Source of the DNA: Leptobrachium leishanense
Lineage: Eukaryota > Chordata > Amphibia > Anura > Megophryidae
DNA length: 64,000 nucleotides
Assembly (NCBI GenBank): GCA_009667805.1
Contig: CM019075.1
Coordinates: 20,643,615 to 20,707,614 of the forward strand
Direction: 5' to 3'
In this document: in pieces, positions 46,658-56,683 of the stretch
Layout of the letters: each line of letters opens with the position of its first letter
Numbering within the stretch: position 1 is the first letter of the stretch
Translations under genes and position numbers: made by a program
Notes under the pieces: generated by a model
The model's database searches: none
Seen by the model: the letters and a program-made list of their open reading frames with translations, nothing else
Told to the model about the DNA's origin: nothing

Positions 46658-49600
46658 ATGTCCTGGGCTAAGGCTGCACTGAAGTCCACAGCTATGGAGG
46701 AGCTCGTTAAGCAGATGGTCTTTGTCAATGTGCAGGCCCAGACTCGCCATGAAGAGGCGATGGCTCAGCAGCAACAAGCCCTGGCACAGGCTGTTGCTGC
46801 CCAACAAGAAAGCACCCATTTGCTGGCTGCACAACTTGCAGCACAGCAGGTAGCCACACAGACGCAGATCAATGCCCTGCGGGAGGCCATGCAGCAACTT
46901 GCACCTGGACGTGATCAAGCAGTGGTCACTACTGGTAACCATGTCTCCATAAGGGCCAGTCATTTCCTCCAAAAACTGTCTGCCAGTGATGATGTGGAAG
47001 CATTTCTTACCACGTTTGAAAGGACTGCTGAGAGAGAGGGGTGGCCCCAAGACCAATGGGCCGGTCTCATTGCCCCGTTTCTGACAGGAGACCCTCAAAA
47101 GGCATATTTTGACCTGCCACTAGAAGATGCAAAGAATTATGACCGGCTGAAAGCTGAGGTTCTGGCCCGCCTTGGGGTAACTGTTGCTGTCCGGGCTCAA
47201 CGTGTTCACTGCTGGAAGTACTGCCCTGACCAGCCACCCCGGTCCCAGATGCATGACTTAGGACAGCTGGTTAAAAAGTGGTTGCAGCCAGAGACCCTGA
47301 CTAGAGAGCAAATGGTCGAAAGGGTTGTGATGGACCACTACCTGAGGTCTCTACCAAAGGATCTACAGCGCTGGGTCAGCCATGGGGACCCCAAGACTGC
47401 AACACTGGTAGTCGAGATGGTGGAGAGATACACCGTGGTGGAGGACCTGCTCAGACCAACCAGTCGTCGAGGACCAGTCTTGCCACCGCCTGTGAGGCCT
47501 GCTTCAGTTCCTCGGAGGGAAGCGTCACTGGATCCGGGAACCAGCACCCCAAAATCATCTTCCTCGGTTCTGCAGAGGCCTGTCGCTACCCGAACTGCTG
47601 GCGATATACAGTGTTGGAGGTGTCGCGCCTGGGGCCATACCCGGGCACAGTGTCCACTACAGGAGGAGCCCATGGAGTGTGGATCCGCTCGGAGAGTGTC
47701 TTTCTACACCCTCACAACGTGCTCTACCCACCTTGACCTAGAGGGGGGTCAGTTTGAATGTACTGTGTGGGTGAATCACCGCCCAGCCAAAGCTCTCCTG
47801 GACTCTGGGAGTATGGTCACCCTGGTGCATGCCCGGGTAGTCGGAAGGCTCGGTCCAGTACAAAGAACCCTCCGGGTTGTCTGTATCCATGGGGATACTC
47901 GGGAGTATCCGCTGATCCCTGTCACCATTTCCGCCAGGAACACTTCGGTCACCCAAGAGGTCGGGGTGGTGAGTACTCTGATACATGATGTGATTGTGGG
48001 ACGGGACTGCCCCTTGTTTGCTGAACTGTGGTGCTTGGCACAAACTGAACTGCCCATCGAACTGGGGAACAATTCAGGGTCACCCCCACCAAACATGACT
48101 GTGGACACTGTTGATGAGGAGTTGCTCAAATGTGTTCAAAATAAGAATGTTGTAACTGATGTGAGTGTCCTAGCTCCTCAACCTGAGTTGACACCCAAGG
48201 AGGGGGAATCCTCTCCCGTGCCGGTTATGGTAGGAGAGGATGAAGAGGAATTGTCCCCTGTTGATATTACACTTGGGGTGGATGAGGGGGAGGGTTCTTC
48301 TTATCCAGTACACCCTGACTTAGATGTGTCCAGAGGTGCATTTGGCAGGGCTCAAATGGGTGACCCGATGTTGATAAATGCTCGCGAACAGGTAACTGTT
48401 GTCAGTGGGGTACCTCAAGCACCAGATGCAGAGAAAAGATTTCCTCACTTTGCGGTCAATAATGATCTGTTCTACCGGGTATCAGAAATTCGGGGAGAAA
48501 TTGTGGAACAATTACTAGTACCCCAGCCCTACCAGAGAATGGTGCTGGATCTGGCTCACAATGATGCTCTAGGTGGTCACCTGGGAGCTGAGAAAACCGA
48601 GGCCCGGATAACAGACCGGTTTTACTGGCCAGGGATTGGTGCCGCAGTTAAGAGGTACTGTTCCTCCTGCCCTGTTTGCCAGTTAACTGCCCCAGCACCC
48701 CATTATAGGAACCCCTTGGTGCCTCTGCCAATAATTGAGGTGCCCTTTGAGCGCATCGCTATGGATATAGTGGGTCCCTTAGAGAAGTCTGCTCGGGGAC
48801 ACCGCTATATCCTGGTGGTTCTTGATTATGCCACAAGGTATCCAGAGGCGGTTCCTTTAAGAAACCCTACATCAAAGGCCATTGCGCGGGAGTTGTTTTT
48901 TATGTTTTTGAGAACTGGCCTGCCAAGGGAAATTTTGACAGACCAGGGGACCCCATTTATGTCCCGGGTGATGGCAGATGTGTGCAAGTTGTTCCAAATC
49001 AAGCAGTTGCGAACATCTGTTTATCACCCTCAGACGGATGGTCTGGTAGAAAGATTCAACAAAACTCTGAAAATGATGCTTAAAAGGGTTGTGCAGAGAG
49101 ATGGAAGAGACTGGGATCATTTGCTTCCCGCACTGCTGTTTGCTATTCGAGAGGTTCCTCAGGCCTCCACGGGGTTTTCACCTTTTGAGCTGGTGTATGG
49201 TCGCAGACCCCGGGGATTGCTAGATTTGGTAAAGGAGACATGGGAAAGTGAGTCCTCTCCACACAAATCGCTCATTGAACATATCTCTCAGATGAGAGAG
49301 AGAATTTCTAAAGTGATGCCTTTGGTACAGGAACATTTGCAGAAAGCTCAGGAGGCCCAGAAAAGGGTGTACAACCGGTCAGCCAAGCTGCGGCAATTTC
49401 AGGTGGGGGACCGGGTAGCAGTACTTATACCCACGGTGGAAAGTCGGTTCCTAGCCAAGTGGCAGGGACCATATGAGGTGGTTGAAAAAGTAGGGGAAGT
49501 AAACTACCGAGTGCATCAGCCTGGGAAAAGAAAACCATACCAGATCTACCACATAAATTTGTTAAAACCCTGGAGAGACCGAGAGGTGTCCGCCATGGTT

Positions 49601-50533
49601 GGGGTGGGTATAGAGTCTGATGGTGTTGACGCAGTACACATTGCTGCCACCCTGTCTAAACCCCAAACCCAAGAAGTTAAGGAGTTTCTGCAAAGAAACA
49701 AAGGCATGTTTTCAGGACTACCGGGACACGCGTCCGGGATTAAACATGATATTGTGACGGAACCCCATGTAAAGGTTCGGGTAAAGCCGTACCGCATCCC
49801 AGAAGCCCATAGAAAGGCTGTTTCTGAAGAGGTTAAAAAAATGCTTCAGCTTGATGTCATTGAGGAGTCACAGAGTGAATGGTCGAGCCCCGTCGTGTTG
49901 GTACCGAAGCCCAACGGCACTCTGCGATTCTGCAATGACTTCAGGAAACTTAACGAGGTGTCAAAATTTGACGCGTATCCCATGCCAAGGGTGGATGAAT
50001 TAATAGAGAAATTGGGTCCGGCCCGTTATATCACCACCCTGGACCTTACTAAGGGATACTGGCAGATACCCCTGACTAAGGAAGCCAGGGAAAAGACTGC
50101 TTTTTCCACTCCAGAGGGTCATTTTCATTATAAGCGGATGCCTTTTGGGTTACACTCAGCCCCGGCCACCTTCCAACGAGCGATGGATAGGGTGCTCCGC
50201 CCCTACCTGAGATATACCTCGGTCTACCTGGATGACATTGTCATCTTCAGTCCAGATTGGGAGTCCCATCTTCCCCGGGTTCAGACAGTTTTGGACGGTT
50301 TGAGAAAAGCGGGCTTTACTGTTAACCCTGAGAAAAGTGCGGTAGGGATGGAAGAAGCTAAGTACCTGGGATATGTCGTAGGCAGGGGTCTGGTAAAGCC
50401 ACAATTTAACAAAGTAGAGGCTATCCAGAACTGGCCACGCCCCCTCACGAAAAAGCAGGTTCGTGCTTTTCTGGGTATAGTGGGGTATTACCGGCGGTTT
50501 GTCCCCATTTTGCCTCTATTGCTGCACCATTGA
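46658..50533 (+). CDS. gag-pol polyprotein: gag, protease, integrase, reverse transcriptase
   Basis: A 1291-codon open frame. Residues 1-95 are a Q/A-rich, coiled-coil-like region. A gag domain follows at about 100-260. A CX2CX4HX4C zinc knuckle is at 319-332. The protease motif LLDSGS is near 380-385. An acidic linker occupies about 500-560. The integrase has an HHCC-like zinc region (H634, H641, C671, C674), the triad D703, D762, E798 (35 between the last two), and a C-terminal GPY-type module at 934-970. The reverse transcriptase follows from about 1040, with LDLTKGYWQ at 1128-1136 and the YLDD box at 1190-1193. The frame is lost just after GYYRRFVP and ends in a stop 10 codons later. Gag and pol share one frame, with no slippage needed. 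The product would act in cytoplasmic particles and then in the nucleus. Confidence 0.95.
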   Translation: MSWAKAALKSTAMEELVKQMVFVNVQAQTRHEEAMAQQQQALAQAVAAQQESTHLLAAQLAAQQVATQTQINALREAMQQLAPGRDQAVVTTGNHVSIRASHFLQKLSASDDVEAFLTTFERTAEREGWPQDQWAGLIAPFLTGDPQKAYFDLPLEDAKNYDRLKAEVLARLGVTVAVRAQRVHCWKYCPDQPPRSQMHDLGQLVKKWLQPETLTREQMVERVVMDHYLRSLPKDLQRWVSHGDPKTATLVVEMVERYTVVEDLLRPTSRRGPVLPPPVRPASVPRREASLDPGTSTPKSSSSVLQRPVATRTAGDIQCWRCRAWGHTRAQCPLQEEPMECGSARRVSFYTLTTCSTHLDLEGGQFECTVWVNHRPAKALLDSGSMVTLVHARVVGRLGPVQRTLRVVCIHGDTREYPLIPVTISARNTSVTQEVGVVSTLIHDVIVGRDCPLFAELWCLAQTELPIELGNNSGSPPPNMTVDTVDEELLKCVQNKNVVTDVSVLAPQPELTPKEGESSPVPVMVGEDEEELSPVDITLGVDEGEGSSYPVHPDLDVSRGAFGRAQMGDPMLINAREQVTVVSGVPQAPDAEKRFPHFAVNNDLFYRVSEIRGEIVEQLLVPQPYQRMVLDLAHNDALGGHLGAEKTEARITDRFYWPGIGAAVKRYCSSCPVCQLTAPAPHYRNPLVPLPIIEVPFERIAMDIVGPLEKSARGHRYILVVLDYATRYPEAVPLRNPTSKAIARELFFMFLRTGLPREILTDQGTPFMSRVMADVCKLFQIKQLRTSVYHPQTDGLVERFNKTLKMMLKRVVQRDGRDWDHLLPALLFAIREVPQASTGFSPFELVYGRRPRGLLDLVKETWESESSPHKSLIEHISQMRERISKVMPLVQEHLQKAQEAQKRVYNRSAKLRQFQVGDRVAVLIPTVESRFLAKWQGPYEVVEKVGEVNYRVHQPGKRKPYQIYHINLLKPWRDREVSAMVGVGIESDGVDAVHIAATLSKPQTQEVKEFLQRNKGMFSGLPGHASGIKHDIVTEPHVKVRVKPYRIPEAHRKAVSEEVKKMLQLDVIEESQSEWSSPVVLVPKPNGTLRFCNDFRKLNEVSKFDAYPMPRVDELIEKLGPARYITTLDLTKGYWQIPLTKEAREKTAFSTPEGHFHYKRMPFGLHSAPATFQRAMDRVLRPYLRYTSVYLDDIVIFSPDWESHLPRVQTVLDGLRKAGFTVNPEKSAVGMEEAKYLGYVVGRGLVKPQFNKVEAIQNWPRPLTKKQVRAFLGIVGYYRRFVPILPLLLHH

Positions 50534-50570
50534 CTGACCTGACGAAAGGTAGGAAGTCAGTGATGATTCA

Positions 50571-51152
50571 TGGAATGCCAATGCTGAAGATGCCTTCGAG
50601 AAGCTTAAAAATGCGTTGTGTCAGCACCCAGTGCTGGTAGTCCCTGATTTCATGAGGGAGTTCATTGTACAGACGGATGCCTCAAGTGAGGGTTTGGGGG
50701 CTGTGCTATCCCAAGAAGTCAATGGGGAAGAGCACCCCGTGGTTTTTCTTAGTAGGAAACTGACGGCAGCGGAGAAAAACTATGCTGTGGTGGAAAGAGA
50801 GGGCTTGGCCATAAAGTGGGCCTTGGATTCTTTGAGATACTTCCTGTTGGGCAGGAAGTTCCGTTTAGTGTCTGACCATGCCCCATTGACCTGGATGAGG
50901 CAGCACCGCCACGCTAATGCCAGGGTTACCAGGTGGTTCCTGTCTCTCCAGGAGTTTAACTTTGTGGTGGAACACAGGCCTGGGAAACAGCACCAAAATG
51001 CTGATGCCCTGTCCCGGATGCATTGTGGGCTGTCTACTGTTGCCTCAAACACCTCCGCGTTGAGACAGAGGGGGGGGATATGTAGAGGTCGGCAGGGCTG
51101 GGTCCTGGATGGACAATATGTTTCACCCCTATTTGGGTTGTGGACCCTTTAA
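50571..51152 (+). pseudogene. RNase H part of pol, separated by frame breaks
   Basis: Translation from 50571 contains RNase H blocks: TDASSEG (D at 50676-50678), YAVVEREGLAIKWAL, LVSDHAPL and NADALSRM, which cover the expected acidic active-site positions. It is out of frame with the upstream polyprotein. A short stretch of matching sequence in a third frame (about 50509-50570) lies between, so there are two breaks. Each break looks like one missing base in a short run. The frame continues through the polypurine tract and stops 72 bp inside the 3' LTR. Confidence 0.85.
51067..51078 (+). promoter_or_regulatory. polypurine tract
   Basis: AGAGGGGGGGGA lies two bases upstream of the 3' LTR, the expected plus-strand primer site of an LTR retrotransposon. 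It is also translated as part of the pol reading frame. Confidence 0.85.
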
Positions 51153-51538
51153 GGGCAACCACAGGGTTAATCTTCCTGTCCAGGAAGAGTTTTAAAGCCA
51201 GCAGCTCCCAGAGAGGATGGTGGGATTTCAGGAAAAGGAAAGTAATCAGTGGAAGCTGTGTGTTTGTGTTCCAAAAGCAGGAGACGTGCTGTGCCTTGCT
51301 GGAGAGGCTTCTACATACTGGGGAAAGGATTCCCTAGGTTTGGGACGGTTTAAAGCGTTGGTGAGCCACTATTATTTCTCTGTTTATTTGTGCTGAAGAT
51401 CAGGACTTTGCTTTAATTTCGCTGAACCCAAGCGTGTACTTATTATGTTGCCTTTTTGACTGCCCTGAAAGGGTGAATAAAACTGTTTTGTTTGTGAAAG
51501 ACATTGTGCACGTGCTCTGTGGGCCCCCAAACGTCACA
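51081..51538 (+). repeat. 3' LTR
   Basis: 458 bp, the same start and end as the 5' LTR. It is followed by TTAT, the target duplication. The end of the RNase H frame overlaps its first 72 bp. Confidence 0.95.
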
Positions 51539-51542
51539 TTAT

Positions 51543-52237
51543 GATATAGAAAGAATCACAGTGCTTGGCTACATAAAAAATTATAACTATAATAAATCAA
51601 TTACTTACACACTACACAGCAAAAGAAAAAGAAAAAGGGTTAACCATAGAGCGTTACTTACGAATAACTATTCCTTACGCTAGCAGCCATGGCCTCCTGG
51701 AGTCTGGAGATCGGAACATGGACAGATCAGTCCTCTTTAGAAGGTACCCCAAGTGATCAGCCCCAGCACATGGCCAGTGTTCAGAATTTATACCCTTCCT
51801 GATCTTTCCAGCCCACCCCCAAATGGCCCAGTGTCCAGCACTACATTTCCCAGAGTGCCCTTTGCTACAGCGCATGTCAATTAATCTTTAATTGCCCAAA
51901 GGTGTCCCTCTTCCTTCCAGACCCCCCTTAGAGATCAAGGAGGTGCTTCCTGTCTTTGAAGATTGTGTCCAGATCTCTTGGTGCCGAGCTGGCTGCCAAG
52001 GTGTGATTTTCTATGTTAGTGTACAAAAGAAATTCCCTTTTTACAGCTACGTGTTATATCCTCCCCCCAAGGGAGAAAGCTAACCATGTTAATTACATAT
52101 CAGCTGTGAACACAGGGATACACTTACCAAATGGCCAGACACAAATATGAATATACTCTATATGAACCGGCATGAACCGGCAGATAGACACATATATACA
52201 TACAGACCCTTATATAGATAGAAATACAGATCTAATC
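51543..52237. other. right part of the unclassified element in the satellite
   Basis: AT-rich then mixed sequence following the gypsy duplication. It contains 'atcctccccccaagggagaa' at about 52060, which read on the minus strand is polypurine-like, so this may be the 3' internal end of another LTR element on the minus strand. The satellite resumes at about 52238. Confidence 0.3.
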
Positions 52238-52776
52238 TGCCACACAAATGCATTATGCATCACATACAGATACAAGGTGTTGCTGTAATTGCCATACACA
52301 GGCATCGTGCAGCACATACAGATACAAGGTGTTGTTGTAATTGCCATACACAGGCATTATGCAGCACATACAGATACAAGGTGTTGCTGTAATTGCCATA
52401 CACAGGCATTATGCCGCACATTACAGATACAAGGTGTTGCTGTGTAATTGCCATGCACAGGCATTATGCAGCACATACAGATACAAGGTGTTGCTGTAAT
52501 TGCCATACACAGGCATTATGCCGCACATTACAGATACAAGGTGTTGCTGTAATTGCCATACACAGGCATTATGCAGCACATACAGATACAAGGTGTTGCT
52601 GTAATTGCCATACACAGGCATTATGCCGCACATTACAGATACAAGGTGTTGCTGTAATTGCCATACACAGGCATTATGCAGCACATACAGATACAAGGTG
52701 TTGCTGTAATTGCCATACACAGGCATTATGCCGCACATTACAGATACAAGGTGTTGCTGTGTAATTGCCATGCACA
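52238..52776 (+). repeat. 52-bp satellite, piece 2
   Basis: About ten units. Two subtypes alternate regularly: one with 'atgcagcacatacag' and one with 'atgccgcacattacag', giving a ~105-bp higher-order unit. It ends in CATGCACA, the duplication of the next element. Confidence 0.9.
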
Positions 52777-54628
52777 CAGGGCCGTCTTTAAGGCGGGGCA
52801 AATGGGGCAGCTGCCCCAGGCCCATCCATTGTTGAGGGGCCCAGTTAGGCAGCTGTCCCTAGGCGGAACTACCAGGGTCGCATTGCATCCAGGCCCCGGC
52901 AATCTACCACTGGAGGGGGGGCCCTGGCAGTTGCGTTTATGATTAGGCCGGGACAGAGGAGCAGGAGAATTCAATTCCCCCCTGATGCTGATGTGTCCTG
53001 TGAGTCAGTGACACAGCGCGCCGGCGCCTGTGATGTCACAACCGGCAACGTGACCACCAGGAAGTCAGCAGACAGACCAGAGCTTCCTGCCTGCCAGAAG
53101 TTGAAAGCTGCCGTCCAGCACAGAGGTGTGGAGGAGGAGGCTGCGTGCTCCAGGGAAGAGAGCAGTGGGACAGAAGGCATGTGACTGGGAGGGAGGGGCC
53201 AGCTGGTCTGGGCAGTGGAAGGACCTGATGCCTTTAGAGTTGTTCCTCCTCCCGCCTTCATGTCCCTGGGGCCCTGCGGATTACAGTGCACACACAGGAG
53301 CCACTATGCACAGCCTTCAGTGAGTGCCTGCTCTCAGCTTCAAGGCTGATGCTGGGCTCCGGAAAGCAAGCTACAGGCTGTCCCACGTGCTGCTGGGGGA
53401 GGAGCAGGGATCCCACACAACCAGGCTTTCAGGTGAGAAACTATCTGCCCTCTGTCTCCACTGTAAGCTCTCACATCTTGGCTTCCCCCCTGCAGCTGCA
53501 GAGACCCCCCCCCCCCCATCTCCCTGCTTACACACACCCTCCCCCAGTGTAAGCTGTAATATGTGAGGGGTCTCCTTGTGTGTAGGAGCAGACATTCCTG
53601 GACACAGGGGACCCCTCACATATTACAACCCCTGCTGGAAGGGACAATCTGCATGTGCTTCATGTGCTGTGGCACCTCCTCACCATGCTGTCCACCCAGC
53701 AAGGAGAAGACAGGCAGTGCCCTGCCTGGCAGAAAATACAGTATTATGCAGGTCAGAAACAGGGCCCTAAACAAGTCACTGATAATAGGACTCCCTGCTC
53801 CCCCACCATCACCCCTCTCTCCATTTCCCTCCAGCTCCACTTAAATTGTCACAAATTAATGTTGTCAATTAAGTGTATATATGACATAGAAATGTGGATA
53901 TGATGAATGCTTGATGTGTATATGTTGCATAAATGTGTATATATGATGTGAAAATGTGAATGAGGTATATATATAATATAACTGTGTATATGATGTATAA
54001 TATGTGTATGAGTATACAGGTTGTGCATACAAAGGTATGTGTATATATGTGTGCACAGAGATAGTGTGTTATATATTTTTTTACAGTACGTGTATTAAAG
54101 GGATACTCGAGGCAACATGAGCACATAAGCTTTTTTAGGTGGTCATGATGCCCTGAGTATGCCCTTGTTTATTCCCCCTCCCTCCGCTCAGCCGATCGGC
54201 TGAAAACAGCTGAGAGACGCGGAGGACTTTACTCCGCCCTCCCAGCTGTCAGTCAGCAGGGCGGGATTCAGATTTCCTGCTTCTGCCGACTATTGCCGAG
54301 TAGGAGACGTCATCGCGCTTACAGCTTTCAGCGCGATGACGTCTCCAACTCGCTGCAGTAGCTGGCGGCAGTGAGCCGCCAGCATAGTCTGCCGCTGGGA
54401 TTAGTGTTGCGCGCATCCTCTGCGCGTAACACTAATCCAATTAGAAGAGGAAGCCTGCTGATTGGCTGGCTTACGTGAGAGGCGCGCATTCGCACTTCTC
54501 ACGTAAACCATTAGCCAAGTTACAGAGTTAGGAGGACGGGAGCGGAAGAGGAGGGAGGGGAGTATATAAAAAAAAAAAAAACGCCGTTGGAAAGAAGTGG
54601 TTTTTAGGGTAAGTATTACATTTTAAAA

Positions 54629-54687
<59 letters not shown>

Positions 54688-54783
54688 ATAACTAGGTAGG
54701 GAATAGGTATTTTTTAATGTAAGAAAAAAGGGGGGGATTTTTAGCCTAGAGTGTCCCTTTAAAGATGTGTATATGTTGTGTAA

Positions 54784-54814
<31 letters not shown>

Positions 54815-54953
54815 TGATTTTAGTTTTTTGAGACAAGCCCGTGTGTGTTTTATATTCATTTATTTTTTAGGATGTTATGGTTGAGAACAAAATTGCATTG
54901 GGGGCCCAAGAAAATGTTTGCCCAGGGCCCAGTCAATATTAAAGACGGCCCTG
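52777..54953. mobile_element. hAT-like element (CAGGGCCGTCTTTAA ends)
   Basis: The ends CAGGGCCGTCTTTAA and TTAAAGACGGCCCTG are perfectly complementary. An exact 8-bp duplication CATGCACA flanks it (52769-52776 and 54954-54961). Positions 52863-52930 resemble the left end of the element at 41428 (ggcggaactaccagggtcgc), so it is mosaic. It contains a T2-type MITE (54095-54762). No transposase is visible; frames at 52939-53903 show no domain. Confidence 0.85.
54095..54762. mobile_element. T2/Kolobok-type MITE
   Basis: The ends TTAAAGGGATACTCGAGGC and CCTAGAGTGTCCCTTTAA are near-complementary and include TTAA at both sides. TTAAAGGRR ends are characteristic of the T2 family of frogs. The interior has the hairpin 'gacgtcatcgcgc' / 'gcgcgatgacgtc' (about 54307-54344), and a (TA)n run at about 54632-54680. 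Confidence 0.75.
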
Positions 54954-55506
54954 CATGCACAGGCATTATGCAGCACATACAGATACAAGGTGTTGCTGTA
55001 ATTTCCATACACAGGCATTATGCAGCATATACAGATACAAGGCATTGCTGTAATTTCCATACACAGGCATTATGCAGCACAAACAGATACAAGGCGTTGC
55101 TGTAATTGCCATACACAGTCATTATGCAGCACATACAGATACAAGGTGTTGCTGTGTAATTGCCATGCACAGGCATTATGCAGCACATACAGATACAAGG
55201 TGTTGCTCTGTAATTGCCATACACAGGCATTATGCGGCATGTACAGATACAAGGCGTTGCTGTGAAATTGTGCTGCATAATGCCTGTGTATGGCAATTTC
55301 CCAGCAACGCCTTGTATCTGTACATGCCGCATAATGCCTGTGTATGGCAATTACAGAGCAACACCTTGTATCTGTATGTGCTGCATAATGCCTGTGCATG
55401 GCAATTACACAGCAACACCTTGTATCTGTTTGTGCTGCATAATGCCTGTGTATGGCAAACAGATACAAGGTGTTGCTGTAATTGCCATACACAGGTATTA
55501 TGCAGC
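54954..55506. repeat. 52-bp satellite, piece 3, with inverted duplication
   Basis: Six units in plus orientation, then an inverted copy, then one more plus unit. The arms 55135-55269 and 55295-55429 are near-exact reverse complements around a 25-bp spacer. They share unit-specific variants (gttgctctgtaat, gcggcatgtacag) in mirrored order. The piece ends with TATGCAGC, the duplication of the next element. Confidence 0.9.
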
Positions 55507-55564
55507 CAGACCCGGATTCAGATCTCTATGGGCCTGGAGCTGAATATATTGGTAGGCCTTTTTT

Positions 55565-56683
55565 TAGCGATGCACCGATGCCACTTCTTTAAGACCGAGT
55601 ACGAGTACCGATACTTTTCTTTAATGTCATGCGACGCTTTCCAATAAGAACAGACCATATAAAAATGCCCCCAGCTCACATGTATATATCCCCCCCAAGA
55701 TATATATATATATATTCATACTGCCCCAGCTCATGGGATATGCCCCAGCTCATGGATTTGCCCCAGCTCACACATGTATATACCCCAGCTCACACATGGA
55801 TATGCCCCAGCTCACACATGGATATGCCCCAGCTCACACATGGATATTGCCCCCAGCTCACACATGGATATTGCCCCCAGCTCACACATGGATATTGCCC
55901 CCAGCTCACACATGGATATTGCCCCCAGCTCACACACGGATTTGCCCCAGCTCACACATGGATATTGCCCCCAGCTCATGGATTTGCCCCAGCTCACACA
56001 TGGATTTGCCCCAGCTCACACATGGATTTGCCCCAGCTCACACATGGATTTGCCCCAGCTCACACATGGATATGCCCCCCCCGGCACTCTCCGCGACTAT
56101 ACTTACCTTCCTGAGCGACGCCGGGAATGTCTCCGCGCGTGCGCTCATTGGAAGGACCCCAGCCACACCACGTGGGACCATGTGTGAGCTGGGGCAAATC
56201 CAACGAGCGCACGTGCGGAAACTTTCCCGGCGTCGCCCAGGAAGGTAAGTATCATCGCGGAGAGTAGCTGCAGGGCCTGTCCGAATGCTCTATCTACCTG
56301 CAGCTGCTCACTGTGTTCATACTTACCTTCCTGAGCGACACCGGGAAAGTTCCCGCGCGTGCGCTCGTTGGAACGCCCCCAGCCACGATCACATGGTCCC
56401 ACGTGGTCGCGGCTGGGGGCCTTCCAACGAGCGCACGCGCGGAGACATTCCCGGCATCGCTCAGGAAGGTAAGTATCGTCGCGGAGAGCTCCAGGGGCGG
56501 CTGGTCGAATGCCGATAGAGCATTCGGACAGCCGCCGCAGCCCCTCGGATGCCGGCAAGCCGGCTCAATGCTGGCTTCCCGGCAATCGGGAAAAATATAT
56601 CGGGGGGTACTACACGAGTACCAAGTACTCCTGCAGTACCCAGTATCGACCCCGATACTAGTATCGGTATCGGTGCAACCCTA
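55565..56683. mobile_element. hAT-like element (TAGGGTTGCACCGATACC family)
   Basis: The left end TAGCGATGCACCGATGCC and right end GTATCGGTGCAACCCTA are near-complementary. The flanks cctttttt and cttttttt match at 7 of 8 bases. Inside are the 'ccccagctcacacatggata' satellite and inverted blocks 'tacttaccttcctgagcgac'. No transposase is present. Confidence 0.65.
55668..56074 (-). repeat. 'ccatgagctggggca' satellite, block 3 (inverted)
   Basis: About sixteen units of 'gccccagctcacacatggat', the reverse complement of the satellite in 22925-25215 and 41778-42880. Units alternate between 'atttgccccagctc' and 'atattgcccccagctc'. Confidence 0.9.

Larger units (their letters stand above)
46088..51538 (+). 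mobile_element. Ty3/gypsy LTR retrotransposon with Gmr1-type domain order
   Basis: 5451 bp with two 458-bp LTRs that I read as identical, flanked by the 4-bp duplication TTAT (46084-46087 and 51539-51542). The order is LTR, primer-binding candidate, gag, protease, integrase, reverse transcriptase, RNase H, polypurine tract, LTR. Integrase before reverse transcriptase is the reverse of ordinary Ty3/gypsy; it is known from the Gmr1 group of deuterostome elements. No envelope gene exists. Identical LTRs indicate a young insertion. The coding region carries two single-base frame breaks near 50505 and 50570. Confidence 0.95.

Noticed and set aside
45606..52237. Reading 45606-46083 and 51543-52237 as the LTRs of one outer retrotransposon
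   Set aside because: The two parts share no sequence and no common target duplication was found. They are left as unclassified.
55672..56114. 161- and 171-codon frames near 55629-56248
   Set aside because: They translate the inverted 'ccagctcacacatggata' satellite and run into inverted transposon sequence; no domain is present.
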